This document shows, piece after piece, positions 1 to 7,834 of a DNA stretch of 17,672 bases; position 1 is the stretch's first letter, and each line of letters opens with the position of its first letter. The notes under the pieces are model-generated. The model saw only the letters and a list, made by a program, of their open reading frames with translations, did not search any database and was not told the DNA's origin. Origin of the DNA: DATMNR01 sp963702765. Its GTDB lineage: Bacteria; Chloroflexota; Ktedonobacteria; Ktedonobacterales; Ktedonobacteraceae. The stretch is taken from positions 1-17,672 of the forward strand of contig CAVPEB010000022.1 of NCBI GenBank assembly GCA_963702765.1, in the 5' to 3' direction. Position numbers and translations under genes: made by a program.

Positions 1-484
1 TTGCCTTCAGAGCCAAAAACCAAAAAGGATTGAGCTGTGACATTCACTTGAGGATGATCATTGCGCTGATCTTACGTCACTCTTTACTTTGAGTTTTCTG
101 TCCTCGTTACTCTGCCACAGCTCAAATGGTGTACCAATTCGCTTATGGTATACTCCTTTCCGTTCCCATCAACTTTCTTCCTCCTCACACCATCAGTATA
201 CATTATTATGAGGCAAAATGCTGTCACAGGCGCGTCACATTCTAGGCTACAAGTGTGTAAATTTGAACGCATAAGCCGAAACAAATTGCCTATTTAGAAC
301 GTATTATCTATATGCCAGACTATTTGTCGGGCGGTGGAGTCATTACTACATAGCATCTGTGCACCGGAGACTACCAGTTCCAGTTCGTTCTGGTTGAGCC
401 GCTCCACATATTGCAGAAAGGTAATCTACTCCACTCTCAGGTCTACTGAATCTCGTCCCATGCGGATGATCAGTGATCTGCAAA
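1..484. other. Gene-poor flank, no supported gene
   Basis: I see no convincing intact gene here. Short open frames exist on both strands, but none has a ribosome binding site or a recognisable family. On the minus strand, 294-476 reads as a weak MarR-like wing and C-terminal helix ('RDSVDLRVE', then after a stop 'FLQYVERLNQNELELVV'). This may be a decayed regulator remnant, but the match is by eye and short. The first 92 bases carry an open frame on + that could be the tail of a longer gene beginning outside the window. Confidence 0.5.
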
Positions 485-520
485 CGCTGCCAGGTTAAAA
501 GCCTGGCAGCGCATTTTTAT
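485..520 (+). terminator. Hairpin plus T-rich tail, probable intrinsic terminator
   Basis: A perfect 10-bp inverted repeat (cgctgccagg / cctggcagcg, arms 485-494 and 502-511) has a 7-nt loop and is followed by 'catttttatt'. This is the classic GC stem and T-tract of a rho-independent terminator read on +. No gene that would need it is visible directly upstream. It may close a decayed gene, an unannotated small RNA or a transcript from outside the window, and it insulates the epimerase promoter just downstream. Confidence 0.65.
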
Positions 521-542
521 TCTGATCTCTGCCGTACATATC

Positions 543-571
543 TTGACAACAGAAACAGAGTCACTTACATT
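543..571 (+). promoter_or_regulatory. Promoter of the epimerase gene
   Basis: A perfect -35 box TTGACA (543-548) is separated by 17 nt from TACATT (566-571, 4 of 6 matches to the -10 consensus). The predicted start near 578 leaves a very short leader that begins almost at the AGGAGG ribosome binding site (581-586). It lies just after the terminator hairpin at 485-520, so the gene appears to be independently transcribed. Confidence 0.55.
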
Positions 572-593
572 TCGATCATTAGGAGGATCATTC

Positions 594-1577
594 ATGAAAT
601 ATTTTGTTACAGGTGCAACCGGCTTTGTCGGCGGGCGAGTTGTGCGCCAACTAATCGACGCGGGTCATCAAGCCGTCGTAGTAGTGCGAAATCCGGCAAA
701 AGCGGCAGATTTAGCTAGCCTCGGCATCGAAATCCATAAAGGAGACGTGACGGATAAAGAAAGCATGCGTACACCTATGCAGGGTGTAGACGGCATGTTT
801 CATATAGCCGGATGGTACAAGATTGGTGTGAGGGACAAAAGTGAAGGAGCGAAAATCAACATACAGGGCACTCGTAATGTACTGGAATTGATGCAGGAGC
901 TTGGTATAGCAAAAGGTGTCTATACGAGTACAGTAGCAGTTTTTTCAGATACCCATAGGCGCATGGTCGATGAGACCTACATCTACAAAGGCCCACACCT
1001 GAGCGAATACGATCGCACCAAGTGGGTAGCACATTACGAGGTTGCCGAGCCAATGATCGAAGCAGGACTACCACTTGTAATCGTTCAGCCGGGAGTAATT
1101 TACGGGCCGGGTGATACAAGCAGCTTGCACACTGCTCTCGTCCAATATTTGCAACGCAAATTGCCCATAGTGCCTGGAAGAACTGCCTTCTGCTGGGCAC
1201 ATGTTGACGACATCGCTTACGGACATATCCTGGCCATGGAGAAAGGTATCTCTGGTCAAAGCTATATCATCGCAGGGGCAAGGCATACATTTGTCGACTG
1301 CATTAAGTTAGCTCAGCAGATTACCAGAATTCCCGCACCCAGGATGATAGCACCTCCTGCTTTGATGAAAGCAATGGCAGGAATGATGGGTGTCGTGGAG
1401 AAAATTGTGTCTGTGCCGGAATCGTATTCCGCTGAGTATTTACGAGTAAATGCAGGTGTAACCTATCTTGGCACTAATGCTAAGGCTGTGCGGGAGTTAG
1501 GCTACAATCCGCGCTCATTACAAGAAGGTCTACCAGAGACTTTAGAGTATGAGATGCTGTTGTTGGGGATGAAGTAA
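594..1577 (+). CDS. NAD-dependent epimerase/dehydratase (extended SDR), dihydroflavonol-reductase/HpnA-like
   Basis: This is a 327-residue extended short-chain dehydrogenase/reductase. The N-terminal Rossmann motif GATGFVGG (residues 7-14) binds NAD(P). The catalytic Tyr-Lys pair is Y139 and K143 in 'YDRTK', with the serine/threonine stretch 'TSTVAVF' at 111-117. The downstream 'QPGVIYGPGD' (165-174) is typical of sugar epimerases and dihydroflavonol-4-reductase-like enzymes. Length and motif order fit an intact family member, close in style to the hopanoid-associated sugar epimerase group, but the substrate cannot be read from sequence. I chose the ATG at 594 over an upstream TTG at 543 because AGGAGG lies 7 nt before it and the Rossmann strand starts at residue 3; the TTG is part of the -35 box. 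It is a single-gene unit with no frame problem. The downstream neighbour is convergent. Confidence 0.92.
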   Translation: MKYFVTGATGFVGGRVVRQLIDAGHQAVVVVRNPAKAADLASLGIEIHKGDVTDKESMRTPMQGVDGMFHIAGWYKIGVRDKSEGAKINIQGTRNVLELMQELGIAKGVYTSTVAVFSDTHRRMVDETYIYKGPHLSEYDRTKWVAHYEVAEPMIEAGLPLVIVQPGVIYGPGDTSSLHTALVQYLQRKLPIVPGRTAFCWAHVDDIAYGHILAMEKGISGQSYIIAGARHTFVDCIKLAQQITRIPAPRMIAPPALMKAMAGMMGVVEKIVSVPESYSAEYLRVNAGVTYLGTNAKAVRELGYNPRSLQEGLPETLEYEMLLLGMK

Positions 1578-1634
1578 TAAGGCAATTTAGTTTTCCGTGA
1601 TTGAAATGCGACTACTTTTACTTTCATAACAATA

Positions 1635-1952
1635 TCAATGCTTCGGCGGATGAAAGTTCATGATATCGGACATGAGATTATCTTGCATTCCCCTAACTCT
1701 TGCCTCAGGCGTCTGGGAAATCTCACGGTGTTTGAACGGGTGCTGTTCATCCAGGTGATCATACGGCAGATTCTCTTTCTTCCTACGTGAAGCGATCATC
1801 TGGATCATACAGTACAGAAGACCACCGAGTAAGCCGCCGAAGGCTGCTCCAGTAATCAGAGCCTCGCCACTAGATACCAAACTGAGAAAGACTCCAACGA
1901 TGATACCAAGAGCAATAAGCCCCATGAGAAGGATGTTTTTGTGAGTGTTCAT
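1635..1952 (-). CDS. Small membrane protein with two predicted helices, unknown function
   Basis: This 105-residue protein belongs to no family I recognise. It has two hydrophobic segments, roughly residues 5-26 (NILLMGLIALG...) and 30-52 (rich in G, A and L: 'ALITGAAFGGLLGGLL'). A basic patch (RRKK) and a hydrophilic tail ending in 'FHPPKH' follow, consistent with a small inner-membrane protein with a cytoplasmic C-terminus. The start is uncertain. The ATG at 1952 puts the first helix near the N-terminus behind a weak 'aaagaga' site. An in-frame ATG at 2015 would add 21 residues and overlaps the stop of the upstream beta-CASP gene in the pattern TGATG, which usually signals translational coupling. 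Either way it is the last gene of the maoC/beta-CASP unit. Confidence 0.65.
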   Translation of the reverse strand: MNTHKNILLMGLIALGIIVGVFLSLVSSGEALITGAAFGGLLGGLLYCMIQMIASRRKKENLPYDHLDEQHPFKHREISQTPEARVRGMQDNLMSDIMNFHPPKH

Positions 1953-2014
1953 AGAAATGTCTCTTTCGTGTAACATATCTCGTTTTCTTATCCTACCATA
2001 TATGGACGTTGCCA

Positions 2015-5000
2015 TCACGCATTTTTCAAATCAACTTTCCAACCCGTCTCTTCAGTAAACTTTCCCTGTATCTCCTCAATTGCCTCTGCGCTGAGAGTCT
2101 CGCTCAAACTGATAGAAATCCTGCGAGTATCCTGATAAACAGAGGGTTTAGCCATGATACTCACGTTATCAGGAAGCAAGCGAGCAACCAGCGCGATTAA
2201 AGCTTTCTCATGGGCATTCGGATAGATATAAACACGCCAGCCCGTTTGTGTAGCAAGTTCTACAAGCTGTTCCATGTAACGTGGCCTGGCTGTATCGGGA
2301 AAGTGGAAGTGCAGCCATAATGTGCCTTTTGTTGGATCGGCTCCTACACGGTAGAATCCTGGTATCGGATTGAACATCTTTCTTGCTAACGTTAAAGCTT
2401 CGTCGCGGGAAAGTCGTTGTGGCGTATCTGGCTTCTGGCCGGGCATGAGTAGTTCCAGGCGCCAGCCAGTCTCTTTTAGAAAGCGTTGTTGTGCTTCTTG
2501 AATCGCTTCGGGGCTTGCAATTCCCTGACAGTAAACTTGTACGGTTTCTCGATCAAGGTGGAGAGATGGAGTTCCATTGCTTGTAAGTCCCTCGGGTAGC
2601 AGTCGACGTGCCATTTCAACCAGTGCCTGGTGGTGTACTGTAGGATGCAAGCGCACATGCCAGCCAGTCTGAGCCTCAAGCTGTGCGAATTGTTCAACGT
2701 AGCGCGTCTGAGATACAGCGGGGAAATGGAAACGTAACAACAAGGTTGCGCTTAGAGGTTCGGCACCTGCTTTATAGAAAGCCAGGTAGATCTCTCAAAA
2801 GTCTTTGGGCCAATTGGAGTGCTTCATGCTGGTTCATTTCTGGTTGTCTGATCTCAGGCTGAGGTTCGAGCGTATCCTCTATTTCGTGCTCTTCATCTGA
2901 CAATCCAGTAGCTCTTGCTGCGACAAGAGTTACACCTTGAAGTTCCAGGTGCCACCCTGTTTCTTCATAAAAGCTGGACTGTGCTTCAGCAATTTCCTCT
3001 GTGCTTGCCTGTCCCATGCATTGAAGCGAAATGACAGAGCGATCAAGAAAAATCGAGGGAGTTCCTTGTGCTGATTAACCCATCGAGGGAGAACACTACG
3101 AGCTACCTTAGCGAGTTCCCCCTGGTGAGTTTGTGGGGCTATAGTGATCGATACCCCCGTTTCTTCTGTTGCTGCGTCGATTGCTTCTGCATAGATCGTG
3201 CTCGCCCTTGCTGGAAAGTGGAAGGAGAGTATAACGTCGCCTGTTTCAGGATTAACGCTTCGTTTATAGAGGTCCGAGGGAGTGCCAAGATACTGCTCGA
3301 TAACACTCAAAATCCAGTTCTGATCAGGGCGTTCAATCTCTTCTGGTTCTTCAAGAGCTTCTCGCCATTCGGGAGAGAGACAATAGAGCGTCAGACCCTC
3401 ACCCTCGAATACTGAGCGTTGCTGCGTGAATAGTCCAGGATGCTGGTACAGAACTTTTGCCAGCGCCATTCGATCTTCCAAAGATTGGGGCGCGAGTCCA
3501 ACCATTTCACAGAGATCGGCAAGTGTATACAGCGCCTCTTCGTTACATGACTGAGCTAGGCTATGAGCAGAAATACTTCTGCGAATCCGCCGCATAGTCT
3601 TAACCAGGTCAGTCAGGAATAGCGCGGCCTTCTGATTGGAATCCTGTGTTTCCTGTGGCGCTGGGCCAGCTACCTCCAGGATGGAAGAGAAAGGAAAGCG
3701 CGTGCGTTCTTGTGAAACTCCTCTAGGGAGTTGAACTCGCACCGCTGCTCCCGGTTCGATACCTCGACAAATAACTGGTTTTGTGCTTCCGGGCGCGACA
3801 AGCAATAGCAGGACGCTGCCTTCCAGGTCGCTAAGAAAATCACCCGGCGTCTCTTCATATTGTCCTCGTACCCGATATGCCTCTTCAAGCGCATGTTGTC
3901 TGACAAAGTAGCGTTGCTCGTAGTCTTGCTCAAAAACATCCAGAATGTCCTGAGTTGCCTCCTCCGTTACCTCTCCATACCAGACCAGGGCCAGTTCTCT
4001 CGCGGTAACAATTCGCAAGGTTGGAACTTGTATCACTACTCGCCAGAGTTGTTCAACATGCATATAATCGAACGGCACTCCCTGACCAATGCCTTGTGGA
4101 AGCGCCTCGACAGGAATGGCAATACTGTCGGTTGCGGAACTCCTGGATCGCCTGGCATGCTTCTCTTGTTTTTCTACAATCATGCCCTCTATAGGAAGCA
4201 CTACATCCGTGTTAGCGAGCAGTCCTTTCAGTGCAGCGCGAGCCTCAGGATCTCCATGTACTAAGGCAATCTTGTCCGGTTTAAGTGCTGCGGCGTATGC
4301 TGCGAGTTCCGCGCCATCTGCGTGAGCCGAAAGGCTATATTTTGCTACCTGGCATCGCACTTCTACATGCTGTGCCGCCAAGCATTCAATGTGTTTTCCT
4401 TCTTCTCTGCCAGATCCAGCAAGCGTTTCCCAGGAGACTCCTCGTCTTGATAGCCAGTAATCAGAATAGATGCATTTGGGTCACTGGCGATTCTGCGCTG
4501 CATACCATACGCTTGGGCCGCCGGTAAGCATGCCGCTACTTGAAAGAATGCAAGCTGGTGGTCCTGCCAGAATGCGTTCACGGTCTCGTTCATCACGCAC
4601 AAAAGTCACGTTTCGCCCTGTGAAAGGCGTAAACCCCTTGCGAATCTGCCGTTGTAATGTTGGCGAAAGAGCTTCAGGGATGAGTAAATATGTCGAGCAT
4701 ACACGACGTACAAGGCCGTCTACATAGATAGGAAACTCAGGGATCTGCCCTTTTTCCTGAGCCGCCTGTAAGACGAGTAGTAGTTCCTGTCCGCGACCCA
4801 GCCCAAAGCAAGGAATCAGGGTGTGTCCTCCCTGAGCGAGACCATTAGCGACAGCCTGTGCCAGGCGCATTTCTTCTGCTTGTCGATTGGGATGTAGCCG
4901 CGCTCCATAGGTTGATTCGAGCACAAGCACATCACAGTGATCCATATTGGGTGGTGTAGCGCCGGTCACTGTTCGTTGTGGTGTACTACTAATATCTCCT

Positions 5001-5512
5001 GAAACAACGATTGAGCCGTCGGATGCAGTAAATCCAAGACTCACCGCGCCTGCGATGTGTCCGGCTCGGCTTGTCTGGATCGTGATTCCCGGAAGAGTGG
5101 GTAACGTGAAGGACTCTCCAACAGGTATGGGACGTACTTGAGTCAGCATTCCCGCAACCAGTGTTTCGGGGTAGAGCGGTAACTCCATTTCCTCGACTGC
5201 GCGACGAGTCATGATCTTCAAAGCATCAGCGAGCATAACTTCCATGAGAAGAGATGTTCCTCGGGAAGCAAAAATAGGAGCTGTAGGAAAAGCCTGGTGT
5301 AATAGTGGTAATGCACCAATATGGTCGGCGTGCGCGTGGGTGACAAAGATCGCCTTGACATCTTTGCCTTCTAACAGCGAGAGATCAGGCAAAGGGTCTG
5401 ATTTTCGGTCAACACGTACCCCTGCATCAACAACAATCCACTGCTCTGCTAATTGAATAGCCAGGCAGCTTGCTCCGACACTGCTTGCCCCACCAACAAA
5501 GACAACCTGCAT
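2015..5512 (-). CDS. Large MBL-fold/beta-CASP hydrolase with triplicated C-terminal repeat; four frame changes
   Basis: This is one gene of about 1,165 codons read across four apparent single-base indels. The N-terminal part (5512 to about 4498) is a metallo-beta-lactamase: D29 in 'VVDAG', motif HAHADH (59-64), 'AGHIAGA', 'VVSGDIS', then beta-CASP features 'LESTYG' and 'SSGMLTGG'. The core continues in a second frame (4498 to about 4395: 'RRIASDP', 'ILITGYQDEESPG') and a third frame (to about 3066: 'YSLSAHADG', 'ALVHGD', the beta-CASP motif B and C histidines). This family comprises metal-dependent RNA endo/exonucleases such as RNase J and CPSF73. A middle region of about 300 residues is unrecognised, then come three 'FHFP' repeats. 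Inferred indels: +1 near 4498, -1 near 4394, -1 near 3066, +1 near 2777. The last two are placed by comparing the repeats with each other. The ATG follows AAGGA by only a few bases. It lies 80 nt after the MaoC gene, probably co-transcribed. RNA as substrate is a family-based inference. Confidence 0.85.
2018..2324 (-). repeat. Protein repeat R3 of the beta-CASP protein
   Basis: This third and last copy ends at the C-terminus of the protein. It reads 'LWLHFHFP', 'QTGWRVYIYPNAHEKAL', 'VARLLPDNV', 'KPSVYQDTRRISISL', 'EETGWKVDLKNA'. It lies in one frame with R2, so R2-R3 similarity can be seen without any frame correction. Confidence 0.78.
2452..2746 (-). repeat. Protein repeat R2 of the beta-CASP protein
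   Basis: This second copy reads 'LLLRFHFP', 'QTGWHVRLHPTVHHQAL', 'ARRLLPEGL', 'GTPSLHLDRETVQVY', then 'KETGWRLELL'. It is preceded by the linker 'LLRDLPGF' + 'YKAGAEP' (joined across the inferred +1 base at 2777), which matches the linker before R3 ('FNPIPGFYRVGADP'). Linker and domain therefore duplicated together. Confidence 0.75.
2938..3240 (-). repeat. Protein repeat R1 of the beta-CASP protein
   Basis: This is the first of three divergent copies of a roughly 100-residue unit. It starts at 'VILSFHFP', passes 'EETGVSITIAPQTHQ' and 'VARSVLP', and after the frame change near 3066 continues 'GTPSIFLDRSVISL' to 'EETGWHLEL'. The predicted order is beta-alpha-beta-alpha-beta-beta-alpha-beta. 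Shared anchors with the other copies are FHFP, TG(V/W), (A)R.LLP-like, PS.-.D and ETGW. Confidence 0.7.
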
Positions 5513-5592
5513 TAGTCCTTACTCAACTCTTTCACTCATACGTTCAATTGAGAGTTTTCAGGACTCTATTCTATCGTTCCCCAAGAACCTGG

Positions 5593-6033
5593 TCAAGCAG
5601 CTTCAAGTTCTTTGGCATATTTGACTGTTGCTTCACCGCTCAATACCAGTGTGCCATGCTGGTTCGTGCAGTCAGTATGGAGCGTTATGATGCGCTTGTC
5701 TTCGCGAAGCGCAACAACCTTGACGATCACCGTCACAGTATCACCAATGTGAATAGGTGCGAGAAATTTCAGGGTCTGCCCCAGATAGATGGAACCTGGT
5801 CCAGGCATATCATTGCCTAGCACAGCAGAGATCAATGAACCTATCAGAAAACCATGCGCAATGCGTTTGCCAAATAGGGACTTCTCCGCGTATTCCGCGT
5901 CCAGATGGATGGGGTTGTGATCACCACTGACCAGGGCAAAGAGGAGGATATCGTCCTCGGTGATGGTACGTGAAAGGGTTGCCTGTGTTCCAATTGCTGG
6001 AAGAGGAGCTAAATTCTGAACGTTCTGACTCAT
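5593..6033 (-). CDS. MaoC-like hydratase ((R)-enoyl-CoA hydratase type)
   Basis: This 146-residue single hot-dog-fold protein is the usual length for PhaJ/MaoC-like hydratases. The hydratase-2 motif is complete: 'SGDHNPIHLDAEYA' (36-49) with catalytic D38 and H43, followed by 'FGKRIAHGFL' (54-63). By family it hydrates trans-2-enoyl-CoA to (R)-3-hydroxyacyl-CoA, as in beta-oxidation or polyhydroxyalkanoate supply; the chain length is not readable. The ATG at 6033 has AAGGAA 8-9 nt upstream. It is the first gene after the strong promoter at 6239-6267, with a leader of about 200 nt, and sits 80 nt before the beta-CASP gene. No polymerase or acyl-CoA dehydrogenase is near, so the pathway is open. 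Confidence 0.9.
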   Translation of the reverse strand: MSQNVQNLAPLPAIGTQATLSRTITEDDILLFALVSGDHNPIHLDAEYAEKSLFGKRIAHGFLIGSLISAVLGNDMPGPGSIYLGQTLKFLAPIHIGDTVTVIVKVVALREDKRIITLHTDCTNQHGTLVLSGEATVKYAKELEAA

Positions 6034-6196
6034 GCTCGTCGTTCCTTACCAGGAAGAGCGTAAAACCTCGATGGGTCTTACTACCGTTCCGCTTCTTTGG
6101 CGCTTTTCCTTCCGACTTCACTGTCGGCAAGCAAGGTAGGTGCCATAATGACGTTTCAATTCATTACTGACATTTCGCATGTATATGAACCTCAAT

Positions 6197-6238
6197 GTTA
6201 TATGCTTTGCAGCATATAACATATAAGCATATATATGC
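6197..6238 (-). promoter_or_regulatory. Double palindromic operator candidate below the maoC promoter
   Basis: Palindrome 1 (6227-6238) is gcatatatatgc, a perfect 12-mer spanning the predicted transcription start. Palindrome 2 (6197-6220) is gttatatgct-ttgc-agcatataac, perfect 10-bp arms with a 4-nt spacer. Both share the half-site 'atatgc'. The spacing suggests two bound dimers of one repressor, for example TetR- or PadR-like, though no such regulator gene is in the window. Confidence 0.5.
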
Positions 6239-6267
6239 ATTTTACACCTAATTAATACTTTTGTCAA
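6239..6267 (-). promoter_or_regulatory. Strong sigma-70-type promoter for the maoC/beta-CASP unit
   Basis: Read on the minus strand, a perfect TTGACA (6262-6267) is separated by exactly 17 nt from TAAAAT (6239-6244, 5 of 6). The predicted start is near 6232. Two palindromes lie directly on and below the start point, the usual place for a repressor to block RNA polymerase. Confidence 0.72.
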
Positions 6268-6328
6268 GGTTCAGTTTTTTGATTACTTTGGATAAAGGTA
6301 TTGGCGATACTTTAGCCCCGGCTTTGTC

Positions 6329-6378
6329 AAAGAAATGTACAACCCTAAAGGTAAGAACCTCTTTAATCACATTTCTTT
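6329..6378. repeat. Nested inverted repeat downstream of the aldo/keto reductase gene
   Basis: Perfect 10-bp outer arms aaagaaatgt (6329-6338) and acatttcttt (6369-6378) enclose an inner imperfect stem (taaaggt / acctcttta with one bulged base). Read on the minus strand it lies about 40 nt past the reductase stop and ends in 'tttcttt'. It may act as a weak terminator; a regulatory hairpin is equally possible. The rest of 6034-6418, apart from the promoter and operators, shows no gene I can support. Confidence 0.45.
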
Positions 6379-6418
6379 ATAACAACTCGTGGAAGCAATC
6401 ACCGACCTGTTATGAGCT

Positions 6419-7232
6419 TCAAACACGAGTTGCGAGATGGGCAACAAGCGCTCGTTCTTCAGGACCAAACCAGGGTGGCTCACCAGCAGCAGCATTTTCG
6501 GCGATTCGCTCCGGATGTGATGTGGCAGGAATGGTGATATGACAACGTGTATCACTTAGTATCCACTTAATCAAAGCCTGACCCCATGTGGTTATCCCAA
6601 AGGGTTTCAATGGTGCTAGATCGCTCTCAGAAGGTTTGTGACGCATGAGTTCTCCTTCGGCAAATGGTCGCATAACAACGACTCCCAGGCCGAGATCGGC
6701 TGCCAGGGGCAATATCTCTTTTTCGACCTCTCTCTGAATTGGATTATAAGGGATCTGGATTGCGGTTATACGATTGGTCAACATAACCTGCCGCAATTCG
6801 CCAAAAGAGGAACTGGCATAATGTGTAGCGCCGATAGCTCGCACCTGGCCAGCATCTCGTAATTGCTCAAGCATTTTCAGATGATCCTGCCAGAGTACCA
6901 GGTTATGGATTTGGTAGAGGTCGATAAAATTGTCGAAAGAATGTGAGTGCTCGTTTTACCTGTGCCTGGCCTTCGCTTGTAGAACGCGCCCATACTTTAG
7001 TGGCTATCATGGCGCTATTGCGTCGTCCTTGAAGTGTTTCACCAAGAACATGCTCGGCTTCACCGTACATTGGTGAAGAATCAAAAAAATTAGCTCCTGA
7101 GGCAAGCGCTGCATCTACCACTGCGTGTGCATTTCTTATAGCTTCTGTTCCGCGTACATCAAAGGTTTTCCACGTTCCCATACCAACTACAGGTACTTTC
7201 ATGCCTGTTTTTCCGAATATTCGCGTTTCCAT
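6419..7232 (-). CDS. Aldo/keto reductase; one frame change
   Basis: This is a gene of about 270 codons for a (beta/alpha)8 NADPH-dependent oxidoreductase. It starts 'METRIFGKTG' with AAGGAG 6 nt before the ATG at 7232. The catalytic tetrad is visible: D51 and Y56 in 'FFDSSPMYGEAE', K79 in 'IATKVW', and the histidine of 'IDLYQIHN' after the frame change. Near 6935 one extra base (or two missing) moves the frame: the first part ends in a spurious 'RQFYRPLPNP' tail, while the second frame carries on with 'IDLYQIHNLVLW', 'IGATHYASS', 'QIPYNPIQRE' and 'GVVVMRPFAEG'. The C-terminal part is complete to the stop at 6419. It follows the YdeI-family gene by 20 nt, so the two are likely one operon. The substrate is unknown. 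Confidence 0.87.
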
Positions 7233-7252
7233 GCTTCACTCCTTACATGAAA

Positions 7253-7834
7253 TTATGGATGTAGTTTTTGTTGTTGCTCTAACATTGCGACAAACTTCTC
7301 TATTTTAGCAGAACGTGTTTCAGGTTTTTTTGCTGCATGAATTCTGAACAAGAAGGCATAACGATTTGCACTATCTAATGTATTGAAGAAATCCTGCGCT
7401 TTCGGATTTTTGTCCAGTTCACTTTGAAAATCATCAGGTATCGTGATCTTACTCTGCGATTCGTAAGCTCTTTCCCAGCGTCCATCAGACCTGGCTAGCT
7501 CCACCTGCCGCAATCCCTCTGGTTGCATTCTCCCCTCAGCGATAAGCGCTTCCGCTTTGCCACAATTTGCTTTTGACCAGATACTTTTTGCAGTGCGTGG
7601 TGTAAATTTTTGTAACCAATGCTTGTCGTCAAAAGCAGCTTTTTGGCCATCGATCCAGCCATAACACAATGCACTGTCTAAGGCTTCGGCATAAGAGACC
7701 GAAGGCGCGAGTGTTCCTTTTTTTGCTATCTTGAGCCACATGCCCCTTGTCTCAGCATGGTTTTCTTTGAGCCATGCTTCCCAGTCTTGTTGGGTTTCAA
7801 AAGACATGATTGGTATAGTATCTGAATTCTTCAC
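7253..7834 (-). CDS. YdeI/OmpD-associated (OmdA) family protein
   Basis: This protein has 193 residues from the chosen start, the usual family size. Family hallmarks are 'WEAWLKENH', 'WLKIAKKG', 'SYAEALDSALCYGWIDGQ', 'FTPRTAKSIWSKAN' and the C-terminal OmdA-like part 'IPDDFQSELDKNPKAQDFFNTL' followed by the basic 'AAKKPETRSAKIEKF'. Members have been linked to peptide or bacteriocin resistance in enterobacteria, but the biochemical role is not settled. The frame is open to an ATG at 7909, but a GTG at 7834 has AGGAG 10 nt upstream and gives the N-terminus expected of the family ('MKNSDTIPIMSF...'), so I prefer it. It is divergent from the dienelactone hydrolase gene and precedes the aldo/keto reductase by 20 nt. 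Confidence 0.85.
   Translation of the reverse strand: MKNSDTIPIMSFETQQDWEAWLKENHAETRGMWLKIAKKGTLAPSVSYAEALDSALCYGWIDGQKAAFDDKHWLQKFTPRTAKSIWSKANCGKAEALIAEGRMQPEGLRQVELARSDGRWERAYESQSKITIPDDFQSELDKNPKAQDFFNTLDSANRYAFLFRIHAAKKPETRSAKIEKFVAMLEQQQKLHP

Noticed and set aside
3..92. Plus-strand tail 'FRAKNQKGLSCDIHLRMIIA', faintly like a transposase C-terminus
   Set aside because: Only 29 codons, cut by the window edge, and the resemblance is too weak to call a mobile element.
84..284. 66-codon minus-strand open frame
   Set aside because: No ribosome binding site, no recognisable family, and composition not clearly protein-like.
543..593. Upstream TTG start for the epimerase
   Set aside because: It forms part of the TTGACA -35 box; the ATG at 594 has AGGAGG and the correct Rossmann N-terminus.
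4363..4602. Separate 79-codon gene between the two main beta-CASP frames
   Set aside because: Its 3' half ('RRIASDP...GYQDEESPG') is the missing middle of the beta-CASP domain; the N-terminal part is out-of-frame shadow.
5921..6130. Basic 69-codon minus frame 'SEGKAPKKRNGSKTHRGF'
   Set aside because: Overlaps the start of maoC in another frame and has no initiation site; kept only as a comment on the leader.
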